A DNA stretch of 64,000 bases from Gari tellinella (GCA_922989275.2 OV277864.1:29089550-29153549); one strand, 5' to 3'; positions 52,079 to 62,478 are shown, counted from the first letter of the stretch. Program-made: numbers and translations. The notes: a model not told the origin generated them from the letters alone.

Positions 52079-52097
52079 TAGCAATGCAGCATACAAC

Positions 52098-52153
52098 TTC
52101 TAGCCAGTTTGTATTAAGTCATATATATATGACTTAATACAAACTGGCTAGAA
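52098..52153. repeat. Perfect 56-bp palindrome without spacer
   Basis: Two exact 28-base arms meet at ATATATAT; the arm starts TTCTAGCCAGTTTGTATTAA. There are no mismatches, no loop, and no similarity to the MITE families here. It lies in the part of duplication copy A that copy B lacks. Confidence 0.9.
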
Positions 52154-53386
52154 ACACATATTTCTTACAAACTCCTTTACGTCACAGGCTCAAACTCTAA
52201 CACGGGGTTACAAAATGCATTAACGGATTTGGGCACTGGCTGTCAAAACTGCATAATTACACTCGTGATGAGAAAGGAACATATTACGTTTTTGTCACAA
52301 GATAAATGAAATTTTATCCCTAACACGCACTGTTACTCTCTTGCTGCCAGAATCATCACACGAAGCTTTCTGTTCTTGACAATGTTTTGATGATACACAA
52401 TATTACACAATACCGTTTGCTATTCAAATTGACGTCTGCTGAAACTTTGTATAACACGGTAATTTCTCCTACTTTTTAAGAGTATCGTTTGTAAGTAAAT
52501 TTTGATTCGGATTATACGTTCAATTCTTCACAAGATTATTAACGCTTATTCGGTCAAGAGTGACGATATTAGCATTTGCAAAATGTATTAATATCAGAAA
52601 CGGAGAAATGTCTGGAAATAAAATACAGGAGCATTTCAAATATTTGCTTTATAAGCGATAATTTTGAAGAAAAATGCTAATACCATATGATTAAGCCTAG
52701 CCATCTTAACGAATTCTTCTATGTACTTTCTTGTTTGAAAAGTTCAAAACTACATATACTTTAAATAAGATTTCGGTGGATTCTGTTTGACAACCGAAAC
52801 ATGACAATAAATAAAAAAGAATGTGCTTATTGTGTTGAGGACAGTTGAATGTTGTTGTATGGCCATTGGAATGGACGACGGTCTTGCGGACATTGACTAA
52901 TAAACAATATGTACCATATTTAGCCAAAATGCCATATCGTAATACCATATTTCTAAAACTCATAATTATATGCCTACTTAAAATGTTAATACATAATTAT
53001 ATGCCTGCTTTATATATTTCACTTTCCACATGTGCTTCTTAGAATATTCCATTATAGATAGACAAGAATGATTTAAATGTAATGTTTTTTTTAAAATAGA
53101 AGATCATTTCATATGACATAGCAAACAGTGCAGGCCCTGATGAGATAAATAAAGTATTTTCTCAGGACTTATTGTGCCAAGTTTCCTTTACTTGAAACTC
53201 ATATTTGTAGAGAGATAAACAGCATCTTCTAGAATTCAACTCACGTTCATGTCATATGCATGGAAGTTATTATATTTACAGCTCTGCATGGCATACTTCT
53301 AATCTTTGGTAAAATGAGCTGGAATGACGTTATTGAATTTTAATTAAAACAAAGACCGCCGAGATTGAGGATTTAAATTTTTGGAT

Positions 53387-53600
53387 TTAACCCTTAACAA
53401 ATTGTGTGTTGGTTTTTTTTTTTGCAAACTATTTCGATCCAAACTCTGACATCAAATAACTCGCCGTTAGATGATGGACCTTTTTTTCAAAATTCAATTA
53501 TTTGTCTGCATCTTCAAATAAGAAAACACTAAAGAAACTTAACTCTAAATATTTATAGACGAAATTAACAGCAGACGACATTAGGACAAGAGGTTATGAC
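53387..53600 (+). mobile_element. R-family MITE, aged
   Basis: TTTAACCCTTAACAAATTG, GCAAACTATTTCGATCC, AACTCGCCGTTAGATGATGG and AACAGCAGACGACATTAGG. The core pairing is mostly lost. Confidence 0.55.
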
Positions 53601-53624
53601 CCATGTCTCTGTTGACTACAGTAA

Positions 53625-53857
53625 TACAGTGGAAAATATATTATTTCCCCCTGTTTAAACGAAACAAACGCAAACACAATGTCGAAAATAACAGCTATTT
53701 GTAATTAAGAGAAATTATTTTAGCTGAGTGGCAAAATTATTGGAGCCTGATAAGACACCGGGTTACCCGGTGTCTGATCTGGCTCAAAACTGTTTGCAAT
53801 TGTAATAATGGTTTAAACATAAAAGCATTTATTTGAGAAAGAAAAACATTCACTGTG
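53625..53857 (-). mobile_element. U-family MITE, reverse
   Basis: TACAGTGGAAAATATATTAT to GAAAAACATTCACTGTG. Core AAATTATTGGAGCCTGATAA with compensated inner arms GACACCGGGTTACCCGGTGTC; note ACACC paired with GGTGT where other U copies have ACGCC and GGCGT. Confidence 0.8.
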
Positions 53858-54095
53858 TGAGTGTGTGAATTCAATGTCATATTAGACATCACGCAACCAA
53901 ATGCTTTATTATGCATTTTTGAGAAAATTTAGCTTCAAATGGGTAATGATTACCATTTGTCGCTTGAATATCGTATAAGAACTATGCCATCGTTTCACGT
54001 GAAAGAAACATCCGTTTTGAGATGATAACTAGTTGACTAATTAGATAGTGTAAACCCTGGTGATATGTCGTGTTTTGCTGTTTCTTCACTTTAAC

Positions 54096-54262
54096 TTATT
54101 TACTCTATAAATTCGATTTTTACATCTTTAATTTATTCCTCCATGGTAAAAAATAGTTCAACTTGACACAGTCATGAATATTATAAGAACCTTTTTTTCT
54201 ATGTCCTAGCAGATGGTACCTTAAATCACGCTAATAGTAAAGCAGAATGCGACACAAAACTA
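54096..54262 (-). mobile_element. P-family MITE in duplication copy B, truncated
   Basis: TTAACTTATTTACTCTATAA, CCTAGCAGATGGTACCTTAA and TAGTAAAGCAGAATGCGACA; the second arm and far end are missing. Confidence 0.7.
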
Positions 54263-54684
54263 GCCTTTGCAAAATGTATTCATTCAATTCAGACACGGAC
54301 ACTCTTCTTCAAATAAAATGCAGGAGCATCAAAAAACATGTTTTTTTTTGTTTTGAAAGCGACAATTGTGAGGCAAATGCTATTACGATAGGACAATGTC
54401 TATATATCTTCAACGGATTCTTTAAATGTGTTGTCTTTTCTAAAAACCTATTTTAAGAGATGATTTCTGTAGACTCCTGACAACGAGAAAAATGACCAAG
54501 AACCAAACAGACTGTGTCCATTACGTTTAGGACAGTCGAATGTCATAGTATGGCAACTGAAATTGACCATTATACTTTATTTCTAAAGATCGTTGAAAAT
54601 GTTATCCATTCATGCCTGGCTATTGTAGTTAACTCTACATGTGCTTGCTGGGCTATTCCATTATTTAAAGATAAACAAGAGTTA

Positions 54685-54898
54685 TTAACCCTTAGCCTGC
54701 CACTCACGACTATAGCTCCATATGCAAACAGCTTGGATCCGGATGAGACGCCGAGTAACTCGGCGTCTCATCCGGATCCAAGCTGTTTGACACTCAGACA
54801 ACATTTTCAGCAATTTTGAGCAACTTTGAAGCAATTTGAAACTTGAAGCAGACGAGAAATAAAGCAGACGACAATTTATTTGGCGGGCTAAGGGTTAA
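54685..54898 (+). mobile_element. R-family T​TAA MITE, near-perfect, nested in X
   Basis: 214 bp, TTAACCCTTAGCCTGCCA to TGGCGGGCTAAGGGTTAA, with terminal repeats matching over 17 of 18 bases. The core palindrome is perfect (CAAACAGCTTGGATCCGGAT, inner arm GAGACGCCGAG, loop TAA). It is followed by two GCAGACGA motifs. This is probably the youngest R copy here. Confidence 0.92.
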
Positions 54899-54980
54899 CA
54901 TGTAGTATTTTCCATATAACAGATCATTTCATATGAAATAGCAAACAGTGAAAAGTGCGGCGTCTCATTAGTGTCTGCAC

Positions 54981-55338
54981 TACAGTGTCCCCTCTCTACA
55001 CAGACACCCAATAGGAGACAAACATTGGGAGCGTTGTTCGGAGGGAGTCGTTATAGGGAGGGAGATTAGCCTACTTTGCAACAGTTTGAAACCAGATCAG
55101 ACGCCGCGTTACGCGGTGTCTGATCTTGATTCAAGCTGTTTGTCACTCGTATTTAAGTTTTTATCTGTCATAATGTCCATTATGTAATTTTGAGAAATAC
55201 AGCAGACGACAATTTTAAGCAGACGATATTGCAGCAGTAAGAGCGTTAGATATAATTGTTCTGTTTATGGAACTTGCAAGTGTCGTTGCAAGGAGGGAGT
55301 CGTTGTTGGGAGAGCCGTTGTAAGGAGGGGGCACTGTA
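54981..55338 (+). mobile_element. T-family TA MITE nested in X
   Basis: 358 bp, TACAGTGTCCCCTCTCTACA to GGAGGGGGCACTGTA. Core CAACAGTTTGAAACCAGATC with inner arms GACGCCGCGTTACGCGGTGTC; AGCAGACGACAATTTTAAGC downstream. Confidence 0.85.
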
Positions 55339-55803
55339 TTTGTTAATGTCTACTTTGTGGACGATAGACATTATAGGGTCAACATATTTCGTAATACCTG
55401 CTCAGAATTAATACTGCCGCCTTTCCTCTTCCTAAAATTATAAGGTTGGCTCTCAAACTTGTAGAGCACTAAACAACATCTTTTAGAATTCAATCCCACG
55501 TTCATTTGCATAGAAGTTATTACATTTACAAATCTGAATGACATATTTCTAATCTTTGGTAAAACGAGCTGGAATGACGTTATTGAATTTTAATTAAAAC
55601 AAAATCCGCCGAGATTGGGGATTTTAAAATTCTGGTATTAACCCTTAAAGCCGCATTATGTTATTTGGAAACCTGCATAAAACGGTTGTTTTGGATCATA
55701 TTTGAACTACAGAGGTCGTGATCATTTTACAAAAAGCGTGTTTTTTTTAATTCACTATATTTTGTGTACTCTACATTATGAAAATGTTGATATATATTTT
55801 ATA

Positions 55804-55886
55804 TGTCTTGGTAGCTCGGTTTGGTAGAGCGAGTGACTAGCATTCCAAAGGTTCCGGATTGGAGTCCCCATCGAGCCAATTCTTTT
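55804..55886 (+). tRNA. tRNA-like sequence (pseudo-tRNA or SINE head)
   Basis: TAGCTCGGTTTGGTAGAGC fits a D-arm and box A with one extra T; CTAGCAT fits an Ala-type anticodon loop (AGC); GGATTGGAGTCCC resembles a T-arm and box B but is degenerate; a TTTTT run at 55882-55886 could terminate Pol III. The anticodon and acceptor stems do not pair properly, so a functional tRNA is unlikely. Confidence 0.5.
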
Positions 55887-56284
55887 TATTACCGATTTTA
55901 TTGACCTGTCAGTTATGAATAGCGTAGACGTCAAGGGATACGTTATGTTTAGTCTTTGTTGGTAAGAATTAGTGTACGCTATATATCTCGACCTATAATA
56001 TGTTATGGTTTAATGACTGACAAGTCATGATAATCGGCATATTACATTTATCCGTCCTAAAAAGACAAAATCGTGATGCTTAATAACATTTTCTTTACAA
56101 TCAGATACATGGGATATTTGACATTAAGTGCATACGGTCGTATCACGTGACTTCTGAAGCGGTGTACTATATTATTATACGTATCAGCATTGTTACGTTT
56201 AGTGGTTTATGTCTTTTTTCAAACACTTCCAATATCGTTATGGCCCATAAGAATGTTCAAACATTATCATTTACCCTGTCCGTA

Positions 56285-56343
56285 CGGCGCTATATGAACT
56301 ATTTTGTGTCGCAGTGCCGTAAAACCCAATTCATTCATCATCC
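56285..56343 (+). mobile_element. SINE 3' tail
   Basis: GGCGCTATATGAACTATTTT, TCGCAGTGCCGTAAAACCCA and an (ATTC)n tail. It parallels the SINE end at 30690-30757 (GTCGCGATATGACTG, GCGACGTAAAATC). The upstream body is not recognisable. Confidence 0.65.
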
Positions 56344-56559
56344 ATCCCTACCTTGTTTCATAATCATTTAAACAATCGCTGTCAATAGTCAATTTTATAA
56401 TGTATATGTTTTGCCTTTTTTCATAGTTTATAACAATAGTTTGTGCATGCCTGTGTATATGACGCTCCTTTTGTTCATTTCAATTGATTTCGCTCACTAT
56501 TGTATCCTCTATTCATATCAATTCACATGCCCTGCCTTTGTTAATATCCATTCCAGTTC

Positions 56560-57145
56560 CAATGTCGTCGTCCATGTTCATGTCCATGATACACATGTCT
56601 TTATTCATGTCCTTTTTCAATGTAGTGTCTTTATTCATGTCCAATCCTATGACATGACCATGGGGTTTTCCAAGTTTTGGTTTTATGACATTGTTTGATC
56701 ACGTCTCTTCCTATTAACTATGTCTTCCCCATGTCCATTTCTTTGACACTGTATTTGCATATGTTCAGTTACTATTGTAATGTCTTTATGTCAAATCTTA
56801 TGACAAAGACTTTGCTCATGCCAATTTCTATCACAATGTTGTTAAAATCCATAACTATGACAATGTATTTTGTGCATTCCTATGAATGTGTCTTTGGTCG
56901 TGACCATTTCTATGACAAAGTCATCGTTTCTGTCCATTCCAACGGCACTGTCGTTGTTCCTGGCCGTTTCTAACACTATTCCTTTGGTCATGTCCATTTC
57001 TATGACTGGTTTTGTGTATATAAATTTATATTACTCAGTCATTGTTTATGCATATTATAATAAAAAAATTATATATTATTTATATTTTAATTAAATTTAT
57101 TTTATGACGGTCTTTGCTTCTGTAAATTTCTATGACCAAAGGTTT
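56560..57145 (+). repeat. Degenerate 30-bp minisatellite
   Basis: Successive 30-base units follow the pattern TATGACAATGTCTTTGNTCATGTCCATTTC; five consecutive exact-length units are seen at about 56880-57003, with older ones upstream and one more near 57100. Because 30 is divisible by 3, frames stay open and give a 10-residue periodic peptide (YDxVxVxVHF), which explains the open frames at 56411-57094. Confidence 0.8.
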
Positions 57146-57214
57146 TGCTAATATTCTGTTTGCCTTAACGACAAAACTGTTTAATTAGATGTTCAATGTG
57201 GTTTTTTTGATGTT

Positions 57215-57350
57215 TTATGTGTTTATGAATTATATTGGAGCTATTCTAAGTGTCCGAAAGACTTCACCGACGCTTTGAATCACTCGAATGTAATTCATAA
57301 ACACCAAGCTATGCAGTATAATCTCCATGTATGGAGGAATGAATAAACTA
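57215..57350 (+). repeat. Inverted repeat next to polyadenylation-like tail
   Basis: GTGTTTATGAATTA and TAATTCATAAACAC form 14-bp arms about 55 nt apart, followed by GGAATGAATAAACTACTACT. Possibly a retroelement 3' end. Confidence 0.4.
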
Positions 57351-57770
57351 CTACTATTGTCTGATAACTACATGTGTATTTTGTTAATAATTTGTCGTTT
57401 GTAAGGTTCACGAATATAACATTATGGAAGTGAAACTGTTATAAATATTACTCAATGAATACTATGTGGTGGGAATGTTAAATATGCAGCTTACGCCAGA
57501 ATGATAATCAAGCAGAAATCTTGATTCAAACAATAAAACTATTTTATTTCAGAATAAATAAAGCCAGAAAATAACGGATCATACAGTTTTACAAATAAAT
57601 ATTAGGATGAGAAAACAATATTGGGTTGCTTTACTTCTATTGAGCATTTGATATCTTAATTCCACAAACATATCAACAGGGCAAACAAACAATGCTGCAC
57701 AATAAAAGTAAAGGGTTGCTAATATACCCGCTCAAATGAAGAATCGTCAATTACTCTAAACGGCGACGCG

Positions 57771-57936
57771 TTAATCCTTCACCCCTTTTGATACACCATT
57801 TTACGTTTTAAAACATTCATGCATTTTCAAATATATATACCAAACAGCATACCCTGATCAGATTGTTCTTTTGAGGAACGCTTTGATCAGGTTATACAAT
57901 GAAGAATAATATTGGTTACCAGCACAGAAAGGGTTA
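57771..57936 (+). mobile_element. Short TTAA MITE with Q-type hairpin
   Basis: 166 bp, TTAATCCTTCACCCC to CAGAAAGGGTTAA. Core AAACAGCATACCCTGATCAG opposes CTTTGATCAGGTTATACA. The ends fit R, the core fits Q. Confidence 0.6.
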
Positions 57937-58255
57937 ATCTATGAGATGAATGATTACACACCCTAATTCAGTTACATTTCGTTGTTTTAAATGCTATCCT
58001 CATTTCACACACTAGGGCGTATCATGGGAAGGATGAAACAATCCTGCGTGATTATATATCTATATGTTTCATTTCATGTTTACGGCTGTGGGGTCCAGGT
58101 GTTGAGTTTAATTGGTTAGGATCAAGACAGACTTACATATGTTACTTTTAGCAACAACCAGAAAGCCCAATCAGTCCGTTGCAGGATTATAGTTATGGTG
58201 GCCCGTTCTTGCCAGAACTAAAGTTTCGGAACAACTTGTTGAGGTTTTTCATGGT

Positions 58256-58297
58256 TCGATTGATTGATTGAGTTGAGTTGTATGGCACCGCGACACA
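58256..58297 (-). mobile_element. SINE 3' tail, reverse, diverged
   Basis: On the minus strand GTGTCGCGGTGCCATACAAC is followed by CAATCAATCAATC. It matches the tail family of 56285 with a different terminal repeat. Confidence 0.5.
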
Positions 58298-58305
58298 TAA
58301 AAATA

Positions 58306-58352
58306 AGCAGTCATAATAGTAAGAAATCTGCCATCTTACTATTATGACTGCT
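58306..58352. repeat. 18-bp-arm hairpin
   Basis: AGCAGTCATAATAGTAAG (58306-58323) and its exact complement (58335-58352) enclose AAATCTGCCAT. No family relationship is seen; it adjoins a SINE tail. Confidence 0.75.
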
Positions 58353-58559
58353 CAGAAGAAGATTTGAATTTCTTGTTGATGGCATGAATAGTATTTTAAC
58401 AAAATATATAAATATATATTTAAGTAATAATATTTAAACTGTATGTGCTAAACATAAATAATTCTAAATACATTAACATCTTGCGAGTGATTCCCCTAAA
58501 TGAAATGCTTGAATCCGGTATTAAAACACGATACCTGGGAGTAGAGTAGCACTTTAGCA

Positions 58560-58790
58560 GGACATTAACTCATTAAGTTTCTGCTTTATACTTTAACCTT
58601 AATATATGCGTCCTTTCTTTACATACAGTTTACATGTGAAGACTATGCAAATAGTGAGTAGATCTACTCATAGAAACCCTCTGATCAAGATCTATAGTGC
58701 TTGTCATTCTGCAATATATTGTAAAAACAAAATGGATAGTCTTAATTGGAATCAAGAATTGTGTATTCAAAGTTTCAAGGGATCGATAGG
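58560..58790 (-). mobile_element. Q-family relic, reverse
   Basis: GACATTAACTCATTAAGTTT, CAGTTTACATGTGAAGACTA, GAAACCCTCTGATCAAGATC and TCAAAGTTTCAAGGGATCG keep Q order loosely. Confidence 0.4.
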
Positions 58791-59265
58791 TAAATCTAAT
58801 AAACACCAGCGACGCAAAGATTGCCATAAAAGGGTGATATTACTGCACATGCATTTCACAGTTATTTCACAAGTTGGCTTGAATTCGTAACCATATCTTG
58901 GGGGAAGAAACAAGCACGTGTCTGTGGTTTTTACTGGAGGTATTCGAGATGCCCTACCTTGTATAGTGGTTATTTTGCAGACACCGTATCTCCTTATACA
59001 ATACAACTGAACTTTTATTCCACCAATTTCACCATTTCAGTCTGGATTCAGACTAATGTTCGACAAATACATTGCGATGGCAGTCTTAACTGGCTATATC
59101 TTATTGTCTTTCATCGCAAAATAAGAAAAAAGAATATCCAGCAATTGGAATATTTCAGAATTTGAAAAAAAAAACGATTTCTCGTACAGTCATGATCAAG
59201 TAAAGATATGTATCTTAAACTGAAGTATTGAGCTATCTATAGACAAAGTGTTGGTTGATACAAGA

Positions 59266-59328
59266 CACAATTAATACAGAAAGTCCCGAAAGGGACTTTC
59301 TGTATTAGTTTTGTCTTGTATGAAACAA
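59266..59328. repeat. W-related hairpin, near perfect
   Basis: ATACAAGACACAATTAATAC opposes GTATTAGTTTTGTCTTGTAT with apex AGTCCCGAAAGGGACT. Surrounding ends are not identified. Confidence 0.65.
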
Positions 59329-59832
59329 ATATATTCTACTTATGCTAAGAACTTACAATACCCGTTTTCTTTTGACTGGTGTGTCTGTATTGCTTTGAAC
59401 ACAGATGTCCACCTTGTACCGGCTGGATCCCGGCTGTATAGATAATTTATCTTTTTTCGGGGAAGTGTGTTTACCCATCAAGATTTTAATTAGTAAAACA
59501 TGTGCACTTGTGAAGATTGTGGTATATATCTGTTACTAGCCTCCTCTTAATGTGTGGGAATGTATTTTTCAATTTGCAAACTTAAAATGACGTTCGCTCA
59601 TACTTGGGAGCCGTTTTTGACGTTCGTAGCTAAGATAAGACTTATTGATAAAATGGCTTCCTGACTTCCGGCAAAGAAATGCAGAATATTCTAACAGTGT
59701 TGACCCCGGTGAGAACTGGTTGATATAATTTATTTTCTCTTTTAAACAAACACACATTTACAGTATATACAGTATTTCGTGTTACATGTTTAAAATGTCA
59801 AAATGTAAACTGGTATTCAAATGTCAAGACGG

Positions 59833-60012
59833 TTAACTCGTTCACCGCCTTATAAGCATACAGTCGACTTTGCACATAAATTGGATCCTGATCAAACACC
59901 GAATTATATGGCAACTGTTTGACAGTCATTTCAGTAATAATGTATTAAATCTAGCTTTGAAACGCAGACCTCGGTACTAAAACAGACGATATTAGGGCGT
60001 TGAAAGGGTTCA
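59833..60012 (+). mobile_element. R-family MITE, aged
   Basis: TTAACTCGTTCACCGCCTTA, AAATTGGATCCTGATCAAAC with most of the second arm lost, AACTGTTTGACAGTC, AACAGACGATATTAGG and GAAAGGGTTCA. Confidence 0.6.
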
Positions 60013-60151
60013 CGTCCCACCGGAACAAAATATTCCGATATATAAGAATTTGATTAGTAACCGTGAAAGAATTAAAATTTTACAAGAGCCAAAAAAGGCA
60101 AATGTCCTCTATGGAATTTCTTATGTTCGCTTTCCAGAAATATAAATTTAA

Positions 60152-60406
60152 TTGAACCCTTTCCCTGCCAAGCCGAACAAAAACACACATTTGCAGCCAG
60201 TTTGGATCCTGATCAGACATTGCGTCACCCGCCGTCTGACCAGGTTGAAAAGTATTTGATACTGCAATAAATGTTTCTTTATTTAAAAGCGCGCAAAACT
60301 CCACAATTTACAAATAAAAGCACACACAATATTAATTAAGCAGACGATATTGTTGCATAGACTGAATTACCCTGGTTATTACTTCAAAGTGGCAGTGCAA
60401 GAGTTA
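60152..60406 (+). mobile_element. R-family MITE, aged
   Basis: TTGAACCCTTTCCCTGCCAA to GCAGTGCAAGAGTTAA; TTGCAGCCAGTTTGGATCCT with a damaged second arm; TTAAGCAGACGATATTG. Confidence 0.65.
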
Positions 60407-60504
60407 AACAAAAAAAATGATTTTCTGACATTCCTCTAAGTATACTGGTATTTGCCGTTTGTATCGAGATCAGACGCCGATTCTTCTGTGAGGAAGTTAC
60501 AGAA

Positions 60505-60873
60505 TACAGTGCTCCCTCCCTACAACGGCCCTCCCAACAACGACCCATCCTTACAACGACCATTCCCGCTGTTCCCCAAACAATACTTTTATGTTCAATC
60601 TTTAATGGCTGCAATACCGTCTGCTTGAATTTGTCGTCTGCTTTTTTCTCAAAGTTACCTACAGTGGACATTTTGATAGGATAAATATAATGATGAATGA
60701 CAAATAGCTTGAATCCAGATCAGATCCCCCGTTATGCGGCGTCTGACCTGGATTCAACCTGTTTGCAAATATGAACCAAGTCTTAATTTTCCCTTCACTA
60801 TAACGACTCCCTCCGAACAACATACACAATCTGTGTCTCCCATAGGGTGCCGTTGTAGGGAGGGGGCACTGTA
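60505..60873 (-). mobile_element. T-family TA MITE, reverse
   Basis: 369 bp, TACAGTGCTCCCTCCCTACA to GGAGGGGGCACTGTA. Interior in reverse: CCGTCTGCTTGAATTTGTCG, ATAGCTTGAATCCAGATCAG paired with CTGACCTGGATTCAACCTG. Confidence 0.85.
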
Positions 60874-60987
60874 TTTAAAAATTTGGTTCCATTTCCGATA
60901 TGCATGTATGTCTTCGTCGTATCAAAGGACATAAGTTCACGAAACACCAATTAACTTTGCTACGTTAGAGATGAATGGAGCATGAAA

Positions 60988-61216
60988 CATTTCGCCACCA
61001 TTTGGCATCAACCAGTAAGGCTCCATATCAGACGCCGAGTGATTCCACGTATGATCAGGTTCCAATCTGTTTGAGTTTCACACTGGTATTTCTTATGCTC
61101 AACTGCCTTAATGTTTACAGTTATGCAATATTAAAGCGGATTTTCTATGATTGTACAGCAGACGATAAATAAAAGTTAAAGTCCCACGTTATATTTAGCG
61201 GCGAAAGAGTTAAAGC
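60988..61216 (+). mobile_element. R-family relic
   Basis: AAGGCTCCATATCAGACGCC opposes ATGATCAGGTTCCAATCTG; GTACAGCAGACGATAAAT and GGCGAAAGAGTTAA follow, and a second short tail ends GATGAAAGGGTTT at 61243. Confidence 0.55.
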
Positions 61217-61849
61217 AGAAAATAAGATTGGCGATGAAAGGGTTTATGACTAAGACGGGGAAATGAAGCTGTTTGTTTTACAAGTTCTATTTGATTGTTG
61301 GTTAATTGTCGGTTAATTGGCAATTTGCGGAAAAGTTGGTCTTTTGTGCGTTGTCGAATGATTGTCAATAAGGAATGCTGTAAAAATTCAAACGTAAAAC
61401 GCACCTGGTGGAATACAATGACTCATATATCAAGCGTCTTTAGCAAAGAGGTGGTAGTAAAGCTCCAACAGGAAGTTTCTGCTATACTTTTGTTCTACAC
61501 TAAGATGTCACTTGTCTCCAGCAAGCCCCGTGATTATTATAAGAACGTTCGCTTTAACGAACAAGTTTGGCATGCATTGAACGTTTAACAAAGAGATGGA
61601 AATATTCTAAGACATGCATTTCATGAAGGACAACAGTAATTCGATGGACTGTCTGATTTTCTGCGTTACTGTCGTGCCTGCATTAAGCTGCCATTTCTCT
61701 ATAACACTACATATGCGACCTCTTCAGAGTAGTCACACGAAGACGTCAAACCGTGTAGCTAACCATACAATAAAATGTCAAAAAGCAATCTCTTATTTAA
61801 TCTCATATGTCAGTTTATAATATATAGTCAACTATACATACTAATGAAT

Positions 61850-61998
61850 GCTAAATGCGAATATTTCATACTTTTCTCCTGCTAATTGTATTTCCTGATC
61901 TTGTACAATAGATTTATTTATTGCTATTCATATACATAATACTATTTTATATGGCTATGAACATTGTATATGTTTAATGCCAATAAAACTTTGAATTG
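61850..61998 (+). mobile_element. Retroelement-like 3' end
   Basis: AATGCCAATAAAACTTTGAA followed by TTGAAT resembles the polyadenylation signal and short tail of a non-LTR element; nothing coding precedes it. Confidence 0.35.
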
Positions 61999-62064
61999 AA
62001 TATACAAATACATGTAGTTGTGAAATGCAGTTAACAAATAATGCAGAAAGCTCTTTACATGATT

Positions 62065-62247
62065 TAGACAGAAATAAACTTAATGATGAGTGACAAACAG
62101 CTTGAATCCAGATCAGACACCGCGTTACGCGGCGTCTGATCTGGATTAAAGCTGTTTGTAAATTTCCCTCTCTATAGCGACTCCCTCCGGACAACGAACA
62201 CAATTTGTGTCTCCCGTTGGGTGGCGTTGTAGAGAGGGAGCGCTGTA
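62065..62247 (-). mobile_element. T-family MITE, truncated
   Basis: Right half only in reverse: GTGACAAACAGCTTGAATCC with a near-perfect core (GACACCGCGTTACGCGGCGTC) and end AGAGAGGGAGCGCTGTA. Confidence 0.8.
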
Positions 62248-62329
62248 TACGTAAACGCTTTACAATGCAACAAAATGTAGAAACAGACAGTGTTTTCAGA
62301 CTGTTGACGACAAAAACTAGGATGGCTTG

Positions 62330-62400
62330 ATTATACGACGAGTTACCCAGCGTCTGATCAGGCTCCAAACTGTTTCCAATAGACGAAATTGTTGAAAATG
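62330..62400. repeat. U-type core fragment
   Basis: CGAGTTACCCAGCGTCTGAT and CAGGCTCCAAACTGTTT represent one arm of a U core. Confidence 0.45.
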
Positions 62401-62478
62401 TGCAATGCAAAGGCTTGAGCAGAATGTGTTAATTTGGAATGAATAAGGCCTTCCTAACTGACAAAATAAATACGTGTT

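Larger units (their letters stand above)
51660..53397. repeat. Segmental duplication, copy A
   Basis: Collinear with 53900..55644. Matching anchors in order: CAATTGGTAATAATTCCAAT, GTAAACC with ATATG, a reverse P, TTGCAAAATGTATT, ACAGGAGCAT, GAGGACAGTTGAATG, ATTCCATTATAGATAG, and GAGCTGGAATGACGTTATTG. Copy A alone has about 570 bp, including a perfect palindrome, after its P element. Confidence 0.8.
54610..55395 (+). mobile_element. X-family MITE split by R and T insertions
   Basis: TTAACTCTACATGTGCTTGC and GGCTATTCCATTATTTAAAG precede an R insert at TTAA; CATTTCATATGAAATAGCAA and GGCGTCTCATTAGTGTCTGC lie between R and T; TTTGTTAATGTCTACTTTG follows T. Removing both inserts gives one continuous X element. 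Confidence 0.7.
53900..55644. repeat. Segmental duplication, copy B
   Basis: The second copy of 51660..53397, offset by about 2.25 kb. The anchor GAGCTGGAATGACGTTATTG is at 53316 in A and 55566 in B. It carries an R and a T element that A lacks. Confidence 0.8.

Noticed and set aside
55804..55886. Functional tRNA-Ala
   Set aside because: The D-arm and anticodon loop fit, but the anticodon, T and acceptor stems do not pair, so I call it tRNA-like only.
56147..57094. Four overlapping hydrophobic frames suggesting a receptor
   Set aside because: The first runs through a SINE tail and the others through a 30-bp minisatellite; no membrane-protein family motif is present.
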